A stretch of DNA of 64,000 nt from Pseudovibrio sp. Alg231-02 (GCF_900143565.1 NZ_FREX01000012.1:62001-126000), one strand, 5' to 3'; positions 33,455 through 43,484 are shown, counted from the first letter of the stretch. Notes: generated from the letters alone by a model not told the origin. Numbers and translations are program-made.

Positions 33455-34231
33455 CTATGCCATTCGCTCTTTCTGGAGCATCAGATAGCCACCAATGCCT
33501 GCTGCAACAACAAGCGCAAAAGCGAACGCCCACTGCAACGGCCCGGAACCAGCAAGCATGCCGGATATACCGGAGATCAGCACCCCGGCCTTACTCACGC
33601 CCTCTGGCGTCAACCAGGTGCTCATTGCGGAGGTTTCCTCACCTCGCGCTTTGGCAGCCCCATCCGGCACAACACCATCACGGACACGCAGTGTTTGAAC
33701 CGCAGACGCTGGCGACTTGATCAACTCAAGCGACCGTTGCTGAACATCCCTCACCCGGCGCATCCATCCATTTTTGTTGTAGGGCCAGTTCTTAAGCCGC
33801 TTCATGAAACGCAAGCGCTCAGCAGAAAGCTTGCCCACCAGATCACGGAGATTGTGCGTCTTGAGTGCCCCAAGCGTTTCAACACCAGCGAGACCATCAG
33901 CAGCAACACCCAGAATACTCTGAAGCGTCTTGACCGCCCGCGCAGGCCCCGAGTTCACGGCAAAATCAAAAAGCGCATAATCCAAGCCCGAAGGCATTTT
34001 GTCTCCCTTCACAGCATCCCAATACTGTGCCCGAAAGATATCGACAGCCTCAGCCTGCTCCATAGACCGCACCTCCTGAACGCTGACAGACTGCCCCCGC
34101 CAAGCACTCAAGGTCCGCTGTGTAATGCCAAAGTTTGTAGGACCACCCGGATCAGCCTTACGGCTTCGATGGGCAAATCCTCCTTCACTCTCAAGCAAGG
34201 CCGAAACGATCAGTTGAAAGGTATCCTGCAT
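33455..34231 (-). CDS. GH108-type endolysin with C-terminal membrane segment
   Basis: A 258-residue protein. The N-terminus is a glycoside hydrolase 108 muramidase: LLESEGGF (catalytic Glu about residue 16) and DPGGPTNFGIT (about 27-37). A PG_binding_3 domain follows, with FDFAVNSGPARAVK and GLAGVETLGAL near 95-130. The last ~55 residues end in a hydrophobic segment (WAFAFALVVAAGIGGYLM, about 233-250) which is not standard for this family and may anchor the enzyme or act like a holin. It is of phage or gene-transfer-agent origin. Two tandem terminators lie directly upstream, so it has its own start or depends on read-through. Confidence 0.85.
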   Translation of the reverse strand: MQDTFQLIVSALLESEGGFAHRSRKADPGGPTNFGITQRTLSAWRGQSVSVQEVRSMEQAEAVDIFRAQYWDAVKGDKMPSGLDYALFDFAVNSGPARAVKTLQSILGVAADGLAGVETLGALKTHNLRDLVGKLSAERLRFMKRLKNWPYNKNGWMRRVRDVQQRSLELIKSPASAVQTLRVRDGVVPDGAAKARGEETSAMSTWLTPEGVSKAGVLISGISGMLAGSGPLQWAFAFALVVAAGIGGYLMLQKERMA

Positions 34232-34247
34232 CTCTCACTCCCCAAAT

Positions 34248-34302
34248 AAAAAACGGGAGCCAGAGCCCCCGTGCAAACACAAAAAAGACCGCAGATGCGG
34301 CC
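34248..34302 (-). terminator. Two tandem terminators after the DUF2793 gene
   Basis: On the minus strand a CCGC-AGAT-GCGG-type hairpin followed by six U (34302-34281), then a second hairpin with arms ACGGGGGC / GCTCCCGT (34272-34253, one mismatch) followed by six U. Together they would end DUF2793 transcripts just before the endolysin start. Confidence 0.75.
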
Positions 34303-34323
34303 TATGAAATTCAAAGATGTCGC

Positions 34324-35094
34324 TCAGGTCTGCGGCACCACTGGCAGGAAGAAATGTAAGGACAATCGAACCTTGCCTCCGGTAAAGCTGCCAGTATTCG
34401 CAGTAATCCGGACTGGCGTGTCCGCATAATACGCAGTCGGTCCAATCACGCCTGCATTATTAGAACCAACGGCAATCCCCAAAGAGCCCCCAAACTTGCC
34501 AGTCTCACCAGCAGTTCCGCAATCGTAGGAGCTTGCGCCCGTGACAGCCTCAACCACACGGGTGGACACACAAAACACGATTGCACGGGAGGGAATAACC
34601 AAAGAGCTTTCAGTAAAACCGCCAGAAACGGTGATCAGCTCATCTGCGGTCACAAACTGGCTCTGCGCACCATGAGCGCTCTCGCTCAGCACAGTCTTTT
34701 CCTGCTGAAAGGCCGCACCGCCGGTAACGTCATCAACGCCCAATCCAGCGACAGAAGAAAACCCAGTCCATTTACCATCTGAGTAAACCTGCATCGCGCC
34801 AAGGCTTTGCACCCAGGCCGCCCAACCTTCAACTGGAGCTAAAAATCGCCAGATGCCGCCATCAAAGGCCGCGATCTTACTCTCCTGCCCTGCAAAAGCA
34901 CCTGTCGCAGCTGCAGGCACGATATATCGCTCCCCTTCTGCAGGGTCTGCAGGTGGTGTGCTCACACTGTTTGAAACAACGCAAAGCTGCACAACCAGAT
35001 CAACAAGTGCCAAAGCCTCGTTGTGCGTGACATGCTTTTGCGCTTGAGCAGCTGCCAGAAATGGCAGTTTAAGATGCGATGTCGTCTCACTCAT
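34324..35094 (-). CDS. DUF2793 phage/GTA structural protein
   Basis: A 256-residue protein. The N-terminus LPFLAAAQAQKHVTHNEAL is the diagnostic DUF2793 start, followed by GERYIVPAAATGAFAG and WRFLAPVEGWAAWV, the repeated Trp-rich fold of the family. These proteins sit at the end of phage tail or gene-transfer-agent operons and probably take part in host surface contact. The last ~100 residues (from the VTADELITVSGGF area) are a beta-rich domain, less conserved, as expected for a receptor-binding part. Start at 35094 is preferred, with GGGGA upstream; ATG codons at 35097 and 35106 are also possible. Confidence 0.85.
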   Translation of the reverse strand: MSETTSHLKLPFLAAAQAQKHVTHNEALALVDLVVQLCVVSNSVSTPPADPAEGERYIVPAAATGAFAGQESKIAAFDGGIWRFLAPVEGWAAWVQSLGAMQVYSDGKWTGFSSVAGLGVDDVTGGAAFQQEKTVLSESAHGAQSQFVTADELITVSGGFTESSLVIPSRAIVFCVSTRVVEAVTGASSYDCGTAGETGKFGGSLGIAVGSNNAGVIGPTAYYADTPVRITANTGSFTGGKVRLSLHFFLPVVPQT

Positions 35095-35207
35095 CATGAT
35101 CCCCATAGATCGCCTAGCCTACGCAAAAGCGTACCATCCAGCGCAACAAGGGGGATAAGTTGAGATCAGAACCGCAGGCAGATCAGCCCGCAGCAGCAAT
35201 CAAAAGC

Positions 35208-35513
35208 TTAGGCAACGTGGCGACCAGTACCATCACCAGCCAGAGACCAGATGCGCGTGCGGTTGCGAGCCATTTTCTCGTCAACGGCAAATGAAAGCTC
35301 AGCACCATGCAAACCAACAAGACGATGCAGCAGGATCGCAATCTCCGCGGCATCCGCAGCGACATCACGTGAACTCTCGCCGCTTTCGACAGCCAGCTGC
35401 AGAGCGGCAAGCTCTTCTTTTGCCCGCGCAATCAACGCATTCAGATCAGCCACTTGCCCAAAGGTTCGCTCACCCCAGGCCGTAATGCTTGCACTGCTTT
35501 CAATGGTTACCAT
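35208..35513 (-). CDS. Small MazG-like protein
   Basis: A 101-residue helical protein. The segment AEIAILLHRLVGLHGAELSFAVDEKMARNRTRIW resembles the second half of MazG-like nucleotide pyrophosphohydrolases, which end in K-M-x-x-N-R-x-R-x-W; KEELAALQL could be the first acidic helix. The acidic metal motif (E-x-x-E ... E-x-x-D) is not fully clear, so activity is uncertain. If active it would clear a non-canonical or alarmone nucleotide. It lies upstream of the DUF2793 gene (113-nt gap) on the same strand and probably belongs to the same phage-derived unit. Confidence 0.65.
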   Translation of the reverse strand: MVTIESSASITAWGERTFGQVADLNALIARAKEELAALQLAVESGESSRDVAADAAEIAILLHRLVGLHGAELSFAVDEKMARNRTRIWSLAGDGTGRHVA

Positions 35514-35737
35514 GTTCGCCCACCTTCAAACTCTGGGGTCTGTTCTTTAAAGGATGGCAAGCCAACCTGTTCTAAAACAAACCCAAAACAACAAGCCGGA
35601 GCACTCAGGACGTTGCGATCAAGAGCGACGCCTCCGGATTTTGAACATGAATTGAACTCATCCTTACCTTCATCCCGTTAGCCCTCAGGACAAAGAAAAA
35701 GCGAAGACAACTTCCTGTTCCCGCCTATTCTTCAGGT

Positions 35738-35765
35738 AAAAAAGGCCAGACTTTGGCCCTTTTTT
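35738..35765 (-). terminator. Intrinsic terminator after the fusion gene
   Basis: Six A, then GGCCA-AAGTC-TGGCC on the minus strand and six U; a 5-bp GC stem extended to 11 bp by the A/U pairs. It ends 6 nt after the stop codon of the 1020-residue fusion gene. Confidence 0.85.
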
Positions 35766-35771
35766 GATAGT

Positions 35772-38700
35772 TTACATGGTTTCCAGAGCTGAAACGGACT
35801 CATTCATGGCCTGATCAAGGACATCCAGCAGGTAATCCGCATTTTCCTTAGAAAAAATCATCGGTGGTCGCATCTTCAACACATTGTCATAAGGCCCCTC
35901 GGTTCCCATCAGGATACCAAGGTCTTTTGCGCGGTTGGCAATACGTTTCGCCATATCTGTTGCTGGCTCTTTGGTACGGCGATCTTTCACCAGCTCAATG
36001 CCTAGGAACAAGCCCATCCCGCGCACATCGCCAATAAACTCATACTTTTCCATCATCTTTCGGAAGCCCGAAAGGATGTAATCACCAACAACACGCGCAT
36101 TCTCGCGCAATCCATCCCGCTCAATCACGTTCAGCACAGAAAGCCCGACAGCACAGGAGACCGGATTACCGCCAAAGGTGTTGAAGTATTCCATGCCATT
36201 GTTGAAGCTGGCAGCAACCTCACGAGTGGTCACAAGCGCGGCCATAGGATGACCGTTGCCAATCGGCTTGCCCATAGTCACCACATCCGGCGTCACACTC
36301 TGTGTTTCAAAAGCCCACCAATGCGATCCGACACGGCCAAACCCAACCTGCACTTCATCAGCAACGCACAGGCCACCCTCCGCACGGATCAGCTTGTAGA
36401 CCTCCTCCAGATAGCCATCTGGCATGAACACCTGACCAGCCACACTTGGAATTGATTCAGCAATGAAGAACGCTGGGGCACGGCCTTGTTTTTTCATCAA
36501 GTCCAGCTGCTCAGCAACATTTTGCACATAACGTGCAGCGATCTCCTCAGGTGCCCAGTCAGCCGGTGCACGATAGGCGTCCGGAATAGCTGCCTCAAAC
36601 ACATGATCAGGCCGCCCTTTGCCACCGTTGCGCTTGTACTTGTAAGGGCTCAGCGCAATCAGCTCAGGTGTTGTGCCATGATAAGCCCAATCCAGAACAA
36701 CTGCATCACGACGCCCGGTATGCGCCTCTGCCATGCGAAGCATCAGGCTGTTCGCCTCACTGCCCGTACACACAAACGAAGCAACCGCCAGATCATCCGG
36801 CAGTGTCGCTGTCAGGCGCTCAGAGTACTCAACAATGTTGTCGTGCAAATACCGTGTATTGGTGTTGAGCAAACCCGCCTGATGAGACAAGGCCTCAACC
36901 ACATCTGGATGTGCATGACCCAGATGGCAGACATTGTTAAAACAGTCCAGATAAGCCCGCCCGCGATGGTCGATAAGGTAAGCCCCCTCACCACGCACAA
37001 ACTTGATTGGTTCGCTGTAGGAGATGGAAAGGTTCGGCAGCAGATTTTGACGGCGCGATGAAACGATTTCGCTGACTGATCGTCCAGCACTACCCAGTGT
37101 TTCTTGCGGGAGCCCGGCAAAATCGATAGCGGTCGGGAATAAATCTGCCCACACATCAAGATACTTCTCTTCACCAACACCAAGGATTTCTTCGGCACTC
37201 AAAGAAACATCTGCACATAGCTGCAGGTGAAGATGGGGAGCCCAGCCACCATTTTCATCTTCAGCACCCAGATACCCAACTGTCTCACCAGCCTTGATCA
37301 CATCACCCACGCTCAATCGGCTCGCCGCCTCATGCGCCATGTGCCCCCAAAGGCTCACAAACGGCTGACCGCAATCCGTTTCATGATCCAGCGCAATCAT
37401 GCAGCCATAACCAAGCGGATCCGTCTCAATCACCACAGACCGCACTTTGCCATCCATTGGCGCACAAACACGGGTTCCTGACGGCAGGAACAAATCAAAC
37501 CCCAGATGGTTCCGGCGACGCTCTCCCTCAATGAAACGACTCTCAAAGAAGTCGGAGGAATAAACACTACGGCTTTCACCCCATGGCCCAATGCCAAGTT
37601 CAACGCCATGCGCCTCGCAGTACTCTTCCCACCATTCCTGTGCAGCTTCTGGCTGTCGATCACGAGACGTCACAGTCATCTCATTCTCAGGATCAGCATA
37701 AGGCACCAGCGCCTTGGACATGAGCTTGGGATGACGCGCAAACAACGGGGCAAATGAGTTTCGGTTTTTTGCACAAAACGCCGCCACTTTCCGAGCACCC
37801 GGCACCGCATCAAAGCCACAGGCCTTGCGCAGGATCGCAGTCGCAAACGATGGCTTCATGCCATAAAGTTTGTAAAGCAGGTTCCAGGCTGGCGCTTCAC
37901 TGACAGCAAGGTATGGATTGTCGTCAGTCTCCTCTTTCCGCAGAGCAGACAAACTCACGCTTGTCACCAGTCGCATTGCAATCAGATCAAAGAGAAGATC
38001 AACCTCCCCTTCTTCCAACGGATACTCAGCATGGTAGGCAGCAGCCAGACCAGCAGCAGCGCCAATCGGATCAGGCACCTCCATAATCGTATAGGCCGCC
38101 GCAATTGCAACTTCCGCAATCACAGGCGTATGCAGGCTGTCACCAAAATCAATAAGACCACAAACGCGGGAATGATCTTCTGGATCAACCAGCACATTCC
38201 AGTCATTGGCGTCATTGTGAATGACAGCAGCTCTCAAGCCGGCAAGCTGCGGAGCAACAATCCCGTCAAACCGATCAAGAAAGTACTCAACCACGCGCCG
38301 CTGATCAGGATCACCAATGGCACTCAGGCGCGCGCGCGCATCACCAGCTGCACGTAAATCCCACTCAAAGCTGCGCAAAGCACCTGGATGCACGAAACCA
38401 CGCAGCGCCTTATCCATCTTGCCAAGCAACGTCCCCAAACTGGCAACAACACCATCCTCACGCTGAGTTTCAGCCAACGGCACCCCCGGAACCCAGGAAA
38501 CCACACGCATGGCATGAGATGCTCCACCCGGTCCGGCGACACTCTGCGTGGCTCCACCATCCTTTGTCAGGCGCAGGCGCGGCATAGGCAAATCCGGAGA
38601 GGACACAGCAAGATGTTGCAGCATGGCTGTCTGAAAGCCAGTCTCAGCGTTGGGCTCACTGGCATTGACCAGCTTAACCGTCCAGCGCGTGCCATCCGTA

Positions 38701-38834
38701 GCATCAAGGCGATGGTTCTGGTCGCGCTCGCTTTCCAATGGAGACAAGTCACCTTTCAGGTTCCAGTGCTCCAGCAGAAGGGCTGCAATGGTATCGCGGT
38801 CAAAATTAGGGGCGGGATGGCTAATATCAGTCAT
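35772..38834 (-). CDS. Kinase - LytM-like - class III aminotransferase fusion protein
   Basis: A 1020-residue three-domain protein. Residues ~20-310: aminoglycoside-phosphotransferase fold with intact HNDANDWN (~206-213) and IDFGD (~228) active-site motifs. Residues ~405-545: M23/LytM-like domain with metal ligands NHLGFD (~443), LWGHMA (~497) and HLHLQ (~534) all kept. Residues ~580-1020: class III aminotransferase with [10 protein letters not shown] (~824) and the PLP lysine in [11 protein letters not shown] (~856). The kinase plus KPxGNGHP-type transferase resembles the hydroxylysine kinase / ammoniophospholyase pair, where an amino alcohol is phosphorylated and then cleaved to an aldehyde or keto product, ammonia and phosphate. 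The substrate and role of the middle domain are unknown. Start has GGAGAG five nt upstream. Confidence 0.9.
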   Translation of the reverse strand: MTDISHPAPNFDRDTIAALLLEHWNLKGDLSPLESERDQNHRLDATDGTRWTVKLVNASEPNAETGFQTAMLQHLAVSSPDLPMPRLRLTKDGGATQSVAGPGGASHAMRVVSWVPGVPLAETQREDGVVASLGTLLGKMDKALRGFVHPGALRSFEWDLRAAGDARARLSAIGDPDQRRVVEYFLDRFDGIVAPQLAGLRAAVIHNDANDWNVLVDPEDHSRVCGLIDFGDSLHTPVIAEVAIAAAYTIMEVPDPIGAAAGLAAAYHAEYPLEEGEVDLLFDLIAMRLVTSVSLSALRKEETDDNPYLAVSEAPAWNLLYKLYGMKPSFATAILRKACGFDAVPGARKVAAFCAKNRNSFAPLFARHPKLMSKALVPYADPENEMTVTSRDRQPEAAQEWWEEYCEAHGVELGIGPWGESRSVYSSDFFESRFIEGERRRNHLGFDLFLPSGTRVCAPMDGKVRSVVIETDPLGYGCMIALDHETDCGQPFVSLWGHMAHEAASRLSVGDVIKAGETVGYLGAEDENGGWAPHLHLQLCADVSLSAEEILGVGEEKYLDVWADLFPTAIDFAGLPQETLGSAGRSVSEIVSSRRQNLLPNLSISYSEPIKFVRGEGAYLIDHRGRAYLDCFNNVCHLGHAHPDVVEALSHQAGLLNTNTRYLHDNIVEYSERLTATLPDDLAVASFVCTGSEANSLMLRMAEAHTGRRDAVVLDWAYHGTTPELIALSPYKYKRNGGKGRPDHVFEAAIPDAYRAPADWAPEEIAARYVQNVAEQLDLMKKQGRAPAFFIAESIPSVAGQVFMPDGYLEEVYKLIRAEGGLCVADEVQVGFGRVGSHWWAFETQSVTPDVVTMGKPIGNGHPMAALVTTREVAASFNNGMEYFNTFGGNPVSCAVGLSVLNVIERDGLRENARVVGDYILSGFRKMMEKYEFIGDVRGMGLFLGIELVKDRRTKEPATDMAKRIANRAKDLGILMGTEGPYDNVLKMRPPMIFSKENADYLLDVLDQAMNESVSALETM

Positions 38835-38973
38835 AAGTCTCTCCGGTTGCCCGGAATATAACGTACGCTGATATTTCAGAACACCGACTTTATGTCAGTT
38901 GAACCGCCACTATGTCGCGATTAATAAGTATTTTAACGGCACTCTTCCTGATAGCCCGCGCAGAGGAATCTCA

Positions 38974-39402
38974 ATGCTCGACACCACCGACCGCGAGATT
39001 ATCGCGATCCTTTCCAAAGAAGCCCGTATCCCGATCAAAACACTGGCAGCCCGTATCAACCTGTCTCGCAGTGCCACCAGTGAACGCATCACACGGCTGG
39101 AGAACAACGGCACAATTCGCGGCTACAGGGCAGACATCGGTGGTCTCGATCCCACACACATCTCCGCCTTCCTGTTCATCCGCCTATCACGCACACCCAT
39201 GCGCGAAATCCTCGACATATTGGCAGCATTTCCAGAGATTAAACGCGTAAGTTCGGTAAGTGGCGAGCTCGACCTTGTGGTCGAAGTCGTTGCCTCCTCA
39301 ATGGAGATGCTCAACAACGTCAGAGACGCCATCGCATCCACTGACGGTGTGAAGGATCTGACAACCACAGTCATTTTGCGGGATGAATTTCATCGCACCT
39401 GA
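38974..39402 (+). CDS. Lrp/AsnC-family transcriptional regulator
   Basis: A 142-residue regulator. Residues 1-60 are the helix-turn-helix (LDTTDREIIAILSKEARIPI, then SRSATSERITRLENNGTIRGY), and residues ~70-140 the ligand-binding RAM/AsnC domain (SAFLFIRLSR, VSSVSGELDLVVEVVA). The family binds amino acids and forms octamers. The ATG at 38974 with AGAGGAA about 8 nt upstream was chosen over the frame end at 38899. It is divergent from the fusion gene with ~140 nt between, so it most likely controls that gene in response to an amino acid or the amino-alcohol substrate (inference). Confidence 0.9.
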   Translation: MLDTTDREIIAILSKEARIPIKTLAARINLSRSATSERITRLENNGTIRGYRADIGGLDPTHISAFLFIRLSRTPMREILDILAAFPEIKRVSSVSGELDLVVEVVASSMEMLNNVRDAIASTDGVKDLTTTVILRDEFHRT

Positions 39403-39408
39403 AACAGC

Positions 39409-39448
39409 AAAGGGCGCCGACTGCAACAAAGCAGTACCTGACGCCCTT
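39409..39448 (-). terminator. Branched hairpin at the end of the merR gene
   Basis: AAGGGCG (39410-39416) pairs with CGCCCTT (39442-39448); inside the loop ACTGC and GCAGT form a second stem. On the minus strand it is followed by a short U run. It lies 58 nt after the merR stop, so it is a probable terminator and also faces the end of the AsnC gene. Confidence 0.5.
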
Positions 39449-39505
39449 AAACCAACGCTCAGGTCAGCGTTCCACCAACCCAAGACCCTATCAATTTTTT
39501 GCAGA

Positions 39506-40219
39506 TTATCGCGCCTGATCCAGCATACGCTTACACTCCAACAGCTCAAAAAGCGTGGATTGCAGCCGGTCAACATTGTCCTTGGAAAGTCCAGCAGACC
39601 CAGCTGTCTCTTCCTTTTCAGAGCCCATCAAGCGATCCATGAAGCCAAACGCCCCATGCCCGCTTTTGCCATGCTGATCCGGCTCGTCATCTGGCAACAG
39701 ACCGGACGGCAATGGCATCTGCGGCTCAGGTTCACTCTCAAGCGGAAGCACCGCCTGTTCTTCAACAGACCGCTCAGCAACCCAGTCTTCCTGCGGCTCA
39801 TACATCTCTTCTGGAGACGACATGATAGCCTGTGCAACTGCAGCTTCCGCCGCATTGCGCGCTGAACCCTCAGAAACTTGGGATGGATCAGGTGCTACGC
39901 CCACAGGCGTATTGGCGCTGGATGAGGTTGGGATGACAACGCCACCACCCTCTTTCCAAACGTCCATAACGACGCGCACGCCTTGCTCTCGCAAAATACG
40001 TTGCACGCCTTTAATCGTATAGCCTTCCCCATAGAGCAAATGGCGAATACCGCGCAAAAGCTCAAGGTCGTCAGGTCTGTAGTAGCGCCGTCCACCGCCT
40101 CTTTTCAGAGGCCTGATCTGGGTAAATCGTGTTTCCCAGAACCGCAGAACGTGCTGCGGCAGATCCAGTTCACTCGCTACTTCACTAATTGTTCGGAACG
40201 CGTCGGCGCTCTTCTCCAC
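39506..40219 (-). CDS. MerR-family transcriptional regulator
   Basis: A 237-residue regulator with an N-terminal MerR winged helix: [20 protein letters not shown] (residues ~10-29) and [20 protein letters not shown] (about 40-59), then [12 protein letters not shown]. The rest (~100-237) is acidic and low in order and has no ligand domain I recognise, which is the normal form of this alphaproteobacterial protein next to ihfA. Start is a GTG at 40219, with GAGGG about 9 nt upstream. It lies downstream of ihfA, 41 nt away, in the conserved yceD-plsX-fabH-ihfA-merR order. Confidence 0.88.
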   Translation of the reverse strand: MEKSADAFRTISEVASELDLPQHVLRFWETRFTQIRPLKRGGGRRYYRPDDLELLRGIRHLLYGEGYTIKGVQRILREQGVRVVMDVWKEGGGVVIPTSSSANTPVGVAPDPSQVSEGSARNAAEAAVAQAIMSSPEEMYEPQEDWVAERSVEEQAVLPLESEPEPQMPLPSGLLPDDEPDQHGKSGHGAFGFMDRLMGSEKEETAGSAGLSKDNVDRLQSTLFELLECKRMLDQAR

Positions 40220-40260
40220 GATGCAGACCCTCTAAACCTTACTATTATCGGGGCAGCAAA

Positions 40261-40572
40261 TTAGCTGGCGCCCTCAACCAGTGCATCATTAATGCGCTGC
40301 TTAAGAACATTGCTTGGCTTGAATACCATAACCCGGCGTGGAGAGATCGGAACTTCCTCACCTGTTTTTGGGTTACGGCCAATGCGTTCACCTTTTGAGC
40401 GAACAACAAAAGAGCCAAAGCTAGACAATTTGACAGACTCGCCGCCTTCCAGGCTAGCAGAAATTTCTGCAAGTACCTGCTCAACGAGTTCGGCAGATTC
40501 AGTCCGAGATAGGCCGACTTTCTGGTAAACCGCTTCACATAAATCAGCGCGGGTTACAGTGTGACTACCCAT
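40261..40572 (-). CDS. ihfA: Integration host factor subunit alpha
   Basis: A 103-residue DNA-bending protein that pairs with Ihf[19 protein letters not shown] starts the dimer domain, and the DNA-binding arm is [23 protein letters not shown] with the intercalating Pro at the tip. Start at 40572 was chosen because GGAGGAGGG lies about 6 nt upstream and the length matches IhfA; the frame is open to 40596. It lies downstream of fabH (135 nt gap) and upstream of the merR gene. Confidence 0.96.
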   Translation of the reverse strand: MGSHTVTRADLCEAVYQKVGLSRTESAELVEQVLAEISASLEGGESVKLSSFGSFVVRSKGERIGRNPKTGEEVPISPRRVMVFKPSNVLKQRINDALVEGAS

Positions 40573-40707
40573 TCCACCCTCCTCCGGTAAAGCCATGATC
40601 CGTAAGAATAAAGCTTGCTTTCAACAAGTTACGGTATGGCCAACCGGCGTCAGGGTCAACAGCTCATTTGCTAAGAAATGCAACCCTCTGGGGTTTTTTG
40701 CCGCTTT

Positions 40708-41685
40708 TTACCACTTAAGGAGTACGGAACCCCAGGTAAAGCCGCCGCCCATTGCTTCCAGCATGATCAGATCTCCCTTTTTGACCTTGCCAGCTTTAAC
40801 AATACTGTCCAGCGCCAAAGGAATCGATGCAGCTGAAGTGTTGCCGTGCTCGGAAACTGTTTTCACTACCTTTTCAGGAGCAATGCCAAGTTTCTTAGCA
40901 GAGGCATCAATGATGCGCTGGTTCGCCTGGTGCGGCACAAACCAATCCAGATCTTCCGCAGTTGTGCCAGTGGCATCAAAGGCAGCTTCAATCACATCAG
41001 TGACCATGCCAACCGCGTGCTTGAACACTTCACGGCCTTGCATGCGCAGATGACCAGCTGTCTGCGTAGTGGAAGGACCACCATCCACAAAGAGCTTTTC
41101 TTTGTGACGGCCATCAGAACGCAAATGACAGGTCAACACACCGCTGGTCTCAGCAGAAGCCTCGCCTTCCTGCGCTTCCATGACAACAGCGCCAGCGCCA
41201 TCACCAAACAGAACGCAAGTCGTACGGTCTTCCCAATCCAGAATGCGGGAGAATGTTTCAGCGCCAATTACAAGCGCACGCTTAGCCAGACCACCGCGCA
41301 GGTATGCGTCGGCAGTGGTAACTGCATAAACAAAACCAGAGCAAACAGCCTGAACGTCGAACGCAAAACCGTGGTTGATACCAAGTTCTGCTTGCACAGC
41401 AACAGCCGTTGCCGGGAACGTATTGTCAGGTGTTGAGGTTGCCAGAATGATCAGATCAATGTCCTGCGCATCAACACCGGCATTTTCCAGCGCAGCCTTG
41501 GCAGCATTCACTGCAAGGTGAGACGTAAACTCACCTTCTGCCGCTATATGACGGTTCTTGATCCCGGTACGCTGAACGATCCACTCATCAGAAGTGTCAA
41601 CAATCTCGGTAAGCTGCTGGTTAGTAAGTGCTTTTTCAGGCAGATAGCTGCCACAGCCCAAAAATACAGAGCGAAGTGCCTTCAC
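40708..41685 (-). CDS. fabH: 3-oxoacyl-ACP synthase III (FabH)
   Basis: A 325-residue condensing enzyme that joins acetyl-CoA to malonyl-ACP to start fatty acid synthesis. Catalytic Cys is in [11 protein letters not shown] (about residue 113), His in [12 protein letters not shown] (about 250), and Asn in [15 protein letters not shown] (about 280). The start is most likely the GTG at 41685 with GAAGGG upstream; the longer frame would overlap plsX by 32 nt. With the GTG, it starts 10 nt after the plsX stop, so plsX-fabH are cotranscribed. Confidence 0.97.
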   Translation of the reverse strand: MKALRSVFLGCGSYLPEKALTNQQLTEIVDTSDEWIVQRTGIKNRHIAAEGEFTSHLAVNAAKAALENAGVDAQDIDLIILATSTPDNTFPATAVAVQAELGINHGFAFDVQAVCSGFVYAVTTADAYLRGGLAKRALVIGAETFSRILDWEDRTTCVLFGDGAGAVVMEAQEGEASAETSGVLTCHLRSDGRHKEKLFVDGGPSTTQTAGHLRMQGREVFKHAVGMVTDVIEAAFDATGTTAEDLDWFVPHQANQRIIDASAKKLGIAPEKVVKTVSEHGNTSAASIPLALDSIVKAGKVKKGDLIMLEAMGGGFTWGSVLLKW

Positions 41686-41695
41686 TTTAAACCCT

Positions 41696-42745
41696 TCAGT
41701 TTTCTTCAGCCTCTGAGAAACGACCACGATGGTAGTTTGCCAGATCCTCGGAGATCTTTTTAATCAATTCATTCTTGGCCATATCATAGGCAAGTTCAAT
41801 GGCAGCACCAAAACCTTCAGCGTCTGTTCCGCCATGGCTTTTGATAACAATACCATTGAGCCCAAGAAAGACCCCGCCATTGACTTTCCGCGGATCCATT
41901 TTCGCCCGAAGCCGCTCGAAAGCACCTCGTGCAAAAAAGTAACCGATTTTCGCCATGAGCGTACGTTTCATAGCAGCCCGTAGGTAGCCAGCAAACTGTT
42001 TTGCGGTTCCCTCGGCTGTTTTGAGTGCAATATTGCCGGCAAACCCTTCGGTCACAACAACATCAACGGTGCCTTTACCAATGTCATCACCCTCGACAAA
42101 GCCGGAGTAAACAAGGTTTGGAGGAGACAGTTCGCGCAGCATTTTGCCTGCTGTACGCACTTCCTCAACACCCTTCACCTCTTCAACACCAATATTAAGG
42201 AGACCAACAGTCGGCTGTTTCACACCATGAACGGAACGACACATAGCGCCGCCCAAAATAGCAAAGTCGATCAGCTGCTGTGCATCTGCGCCGATCGTAG
42301 CACCCACATCAAGCACAATGGATTCACCGCGAAGTGTCGGCCACATTGCCGCAATCGCAGGACGCTCAATACCAGACATGGTGCGCAGGCAAAACTTGGA
42401 CATCGCCATCAGCGCGCCCGTATTACCAGCGGAAACAGCAACATCTGCTTCAGAATTTTTAACCGCAGCGATCGCATTCCACATGGAAGATTTACCGCGG
42501 CCCTTGCGCAAGGCCTGACTCGGTTTTTCGTCCATGCCAATCGACACATCGGTATGATGAACAACGGATGCCTGCTTCAGACGAGGGTATTCCTCGAGCA
42601 TTGGCTCGATGACTTTACTGTCACCGAAAAGTAGGAATTCGATATTCGGGCAGCGTTGCAGCACCTGATCAGCACCAGGCAGCACCACCTCAACACCGTA
42701 ATCCCCCCCCATAGCATCAAGAGAAATACGTATTTTTTCAGACAT
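41696..42745 (-). CDS. plsX: Phosphate acyltransferase PlsX
   Basis: A 349-residue enzyme that makes acyl-phosphate from acyl-ACP for phospholipid synthesis by PlsY. The N-terminal [20 protein letters not shown] and [10 protein letters not shown], and the middle [10 protein letters not shown] and [17 protein letters not shown] (conserved in all PlsX), are present, as is the C-terminal [13 protein letters not shown]. The start ATG at 42745 was chosen on family length. It is downstream of yceD by 166 nt and upstream of fabH. Confidence 0.97.
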   Translation of the reverse strand: MSEKIRISLDAMGGDYGVEVVLPGADQVLQRCPNIEFLLFGDSKVIEPMLEEYPRLKQASVVHHTDVSIGMDEKPSQALRKGRGKSSMWNAIAAVKNSEADVAVSAGNTGALMAMSKFCLRTMSGIERPAIAAMWPTLRGESIVLDVGATIGADAQQLIDFAILGGAMCRSVHGVKQPTVGLLNIGVEEVKGVEEVRTAGKMLRELSPPNLVYSGFVEGDDIGKGTVDVVVTEGFAGNIALKTAEGTAKQFAGYLRAAMKRTLMAKIGYFFARGAFERLRAKMDPRKVNGGVFLGLNGIVIKSHGGTDAEGFGAAIELAYDMAKNELIKKISEDLANYHRGRFSEAEEN

Positions 42746-42911
42746 TTCCAATTTCTTGCCTTGTCCCAACAAAGTCTGCCCTTGTATCGGCAGACCTCGG
42801 AATAGTTAAGAGCATTTTCCCTAAGTTCAGTGGAAATGCGCGTCGCGAAGATACTCGATTATAAACGTCTCGCAACACCCACCTCTAAAAAACCTTTGCA
42901 GCAATCTAAGA

Positions 42912-43484
42912 TTACTTTTTGCCTTTAAGGGCTTCTAGTGCAGCAAAAGGAGAAGGCTTCTGCTCTTCATCCTGTTTCAGTTCTTCCTCTGGTTCCGGAG
43001 CATATTTGTCATCCATTTCAACCCCTTTAGCCCGAGGAAATGGATCCAGTCCCAACGCAAAGTGCTCACAAACAACAGCTCCGAAATCCACCTGTGAGCC
43101 TTCGAAATAATCCGGCGGATCGCTCTCATCAATATCCAGATCTACTTCCAAGGTATCATCATCACTTCGACGACGCCCCCGAGAATCTTGATCCGGCAAA
43201 AATGTGCGGTCGAATTCTTCGTCCACCAGGCACTCAACTCGGTCAAGCGTGACAACGCATTGTTGAATAGCTTTGGCGCGAATGTGACCGCGCACCGCCA
43301 GTCCATCACGGCGCCACGGACGCACTTCAAGGTCGGCTTCGAACTCAGGCAGCTCTATCAAATCATAGGCCTTGGCGATCTGCGTCCGCTCATTCTCATT
43401 GAGGACAAGCTTTAGCTGTTTGGTTTTCTTACCAAGACGCACCGCATCGAATAAATAGGCCCACGGGTATTCAGTTTCAGCCAT
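42912..43484 (-). CDS. yceD: DUF177 (YceD) protein, probable 23S rRNA accumulation factor
   Basis: A 190-residue DUF177 protein. The core FEADLEVRPWRRDGLAVRG and CVVTLDRVECLVDEEFDRTFLP (about residues 53-118) contains the usual conserved acidic block; the acidic tail follows. YceD homologues are linked to 23S rRNA levels in bacteria and plants. The pattern matches the alphaproteobacterial form that lacks a neighbouring rpmF. The start ATG overlaps the end of the bc1 chaperone gene by 8 nt (43477-43484), so translation is coupled. It leads into plsX. Confidence 0.88.
   Translation of the reverse strand: MAETEYPWAYLFDAVRLGKKTKQLKLVLNENERTQIAKAYDLIELPEFEADLEVRPWRRDGLAVRGHIRAKAIQQCVVTLDRVECLVDEEFDRTFLPDQDSRGRRRSDDDTLEVDLDIDESDPPDYFEGSQVDFGAVVCEHFALGLDPFPRAKGVEMDDKYAPEPEEELKQDEEQKPSPFAALEALKGKK

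Noticed and set aside
35183-35431. 82-residue open frame overlapping the MazG-like gene
   Set aside because: The +306-nt frame at 35208-35513 has a MazG-like pattern; this one has none and looks like a frame shadow.
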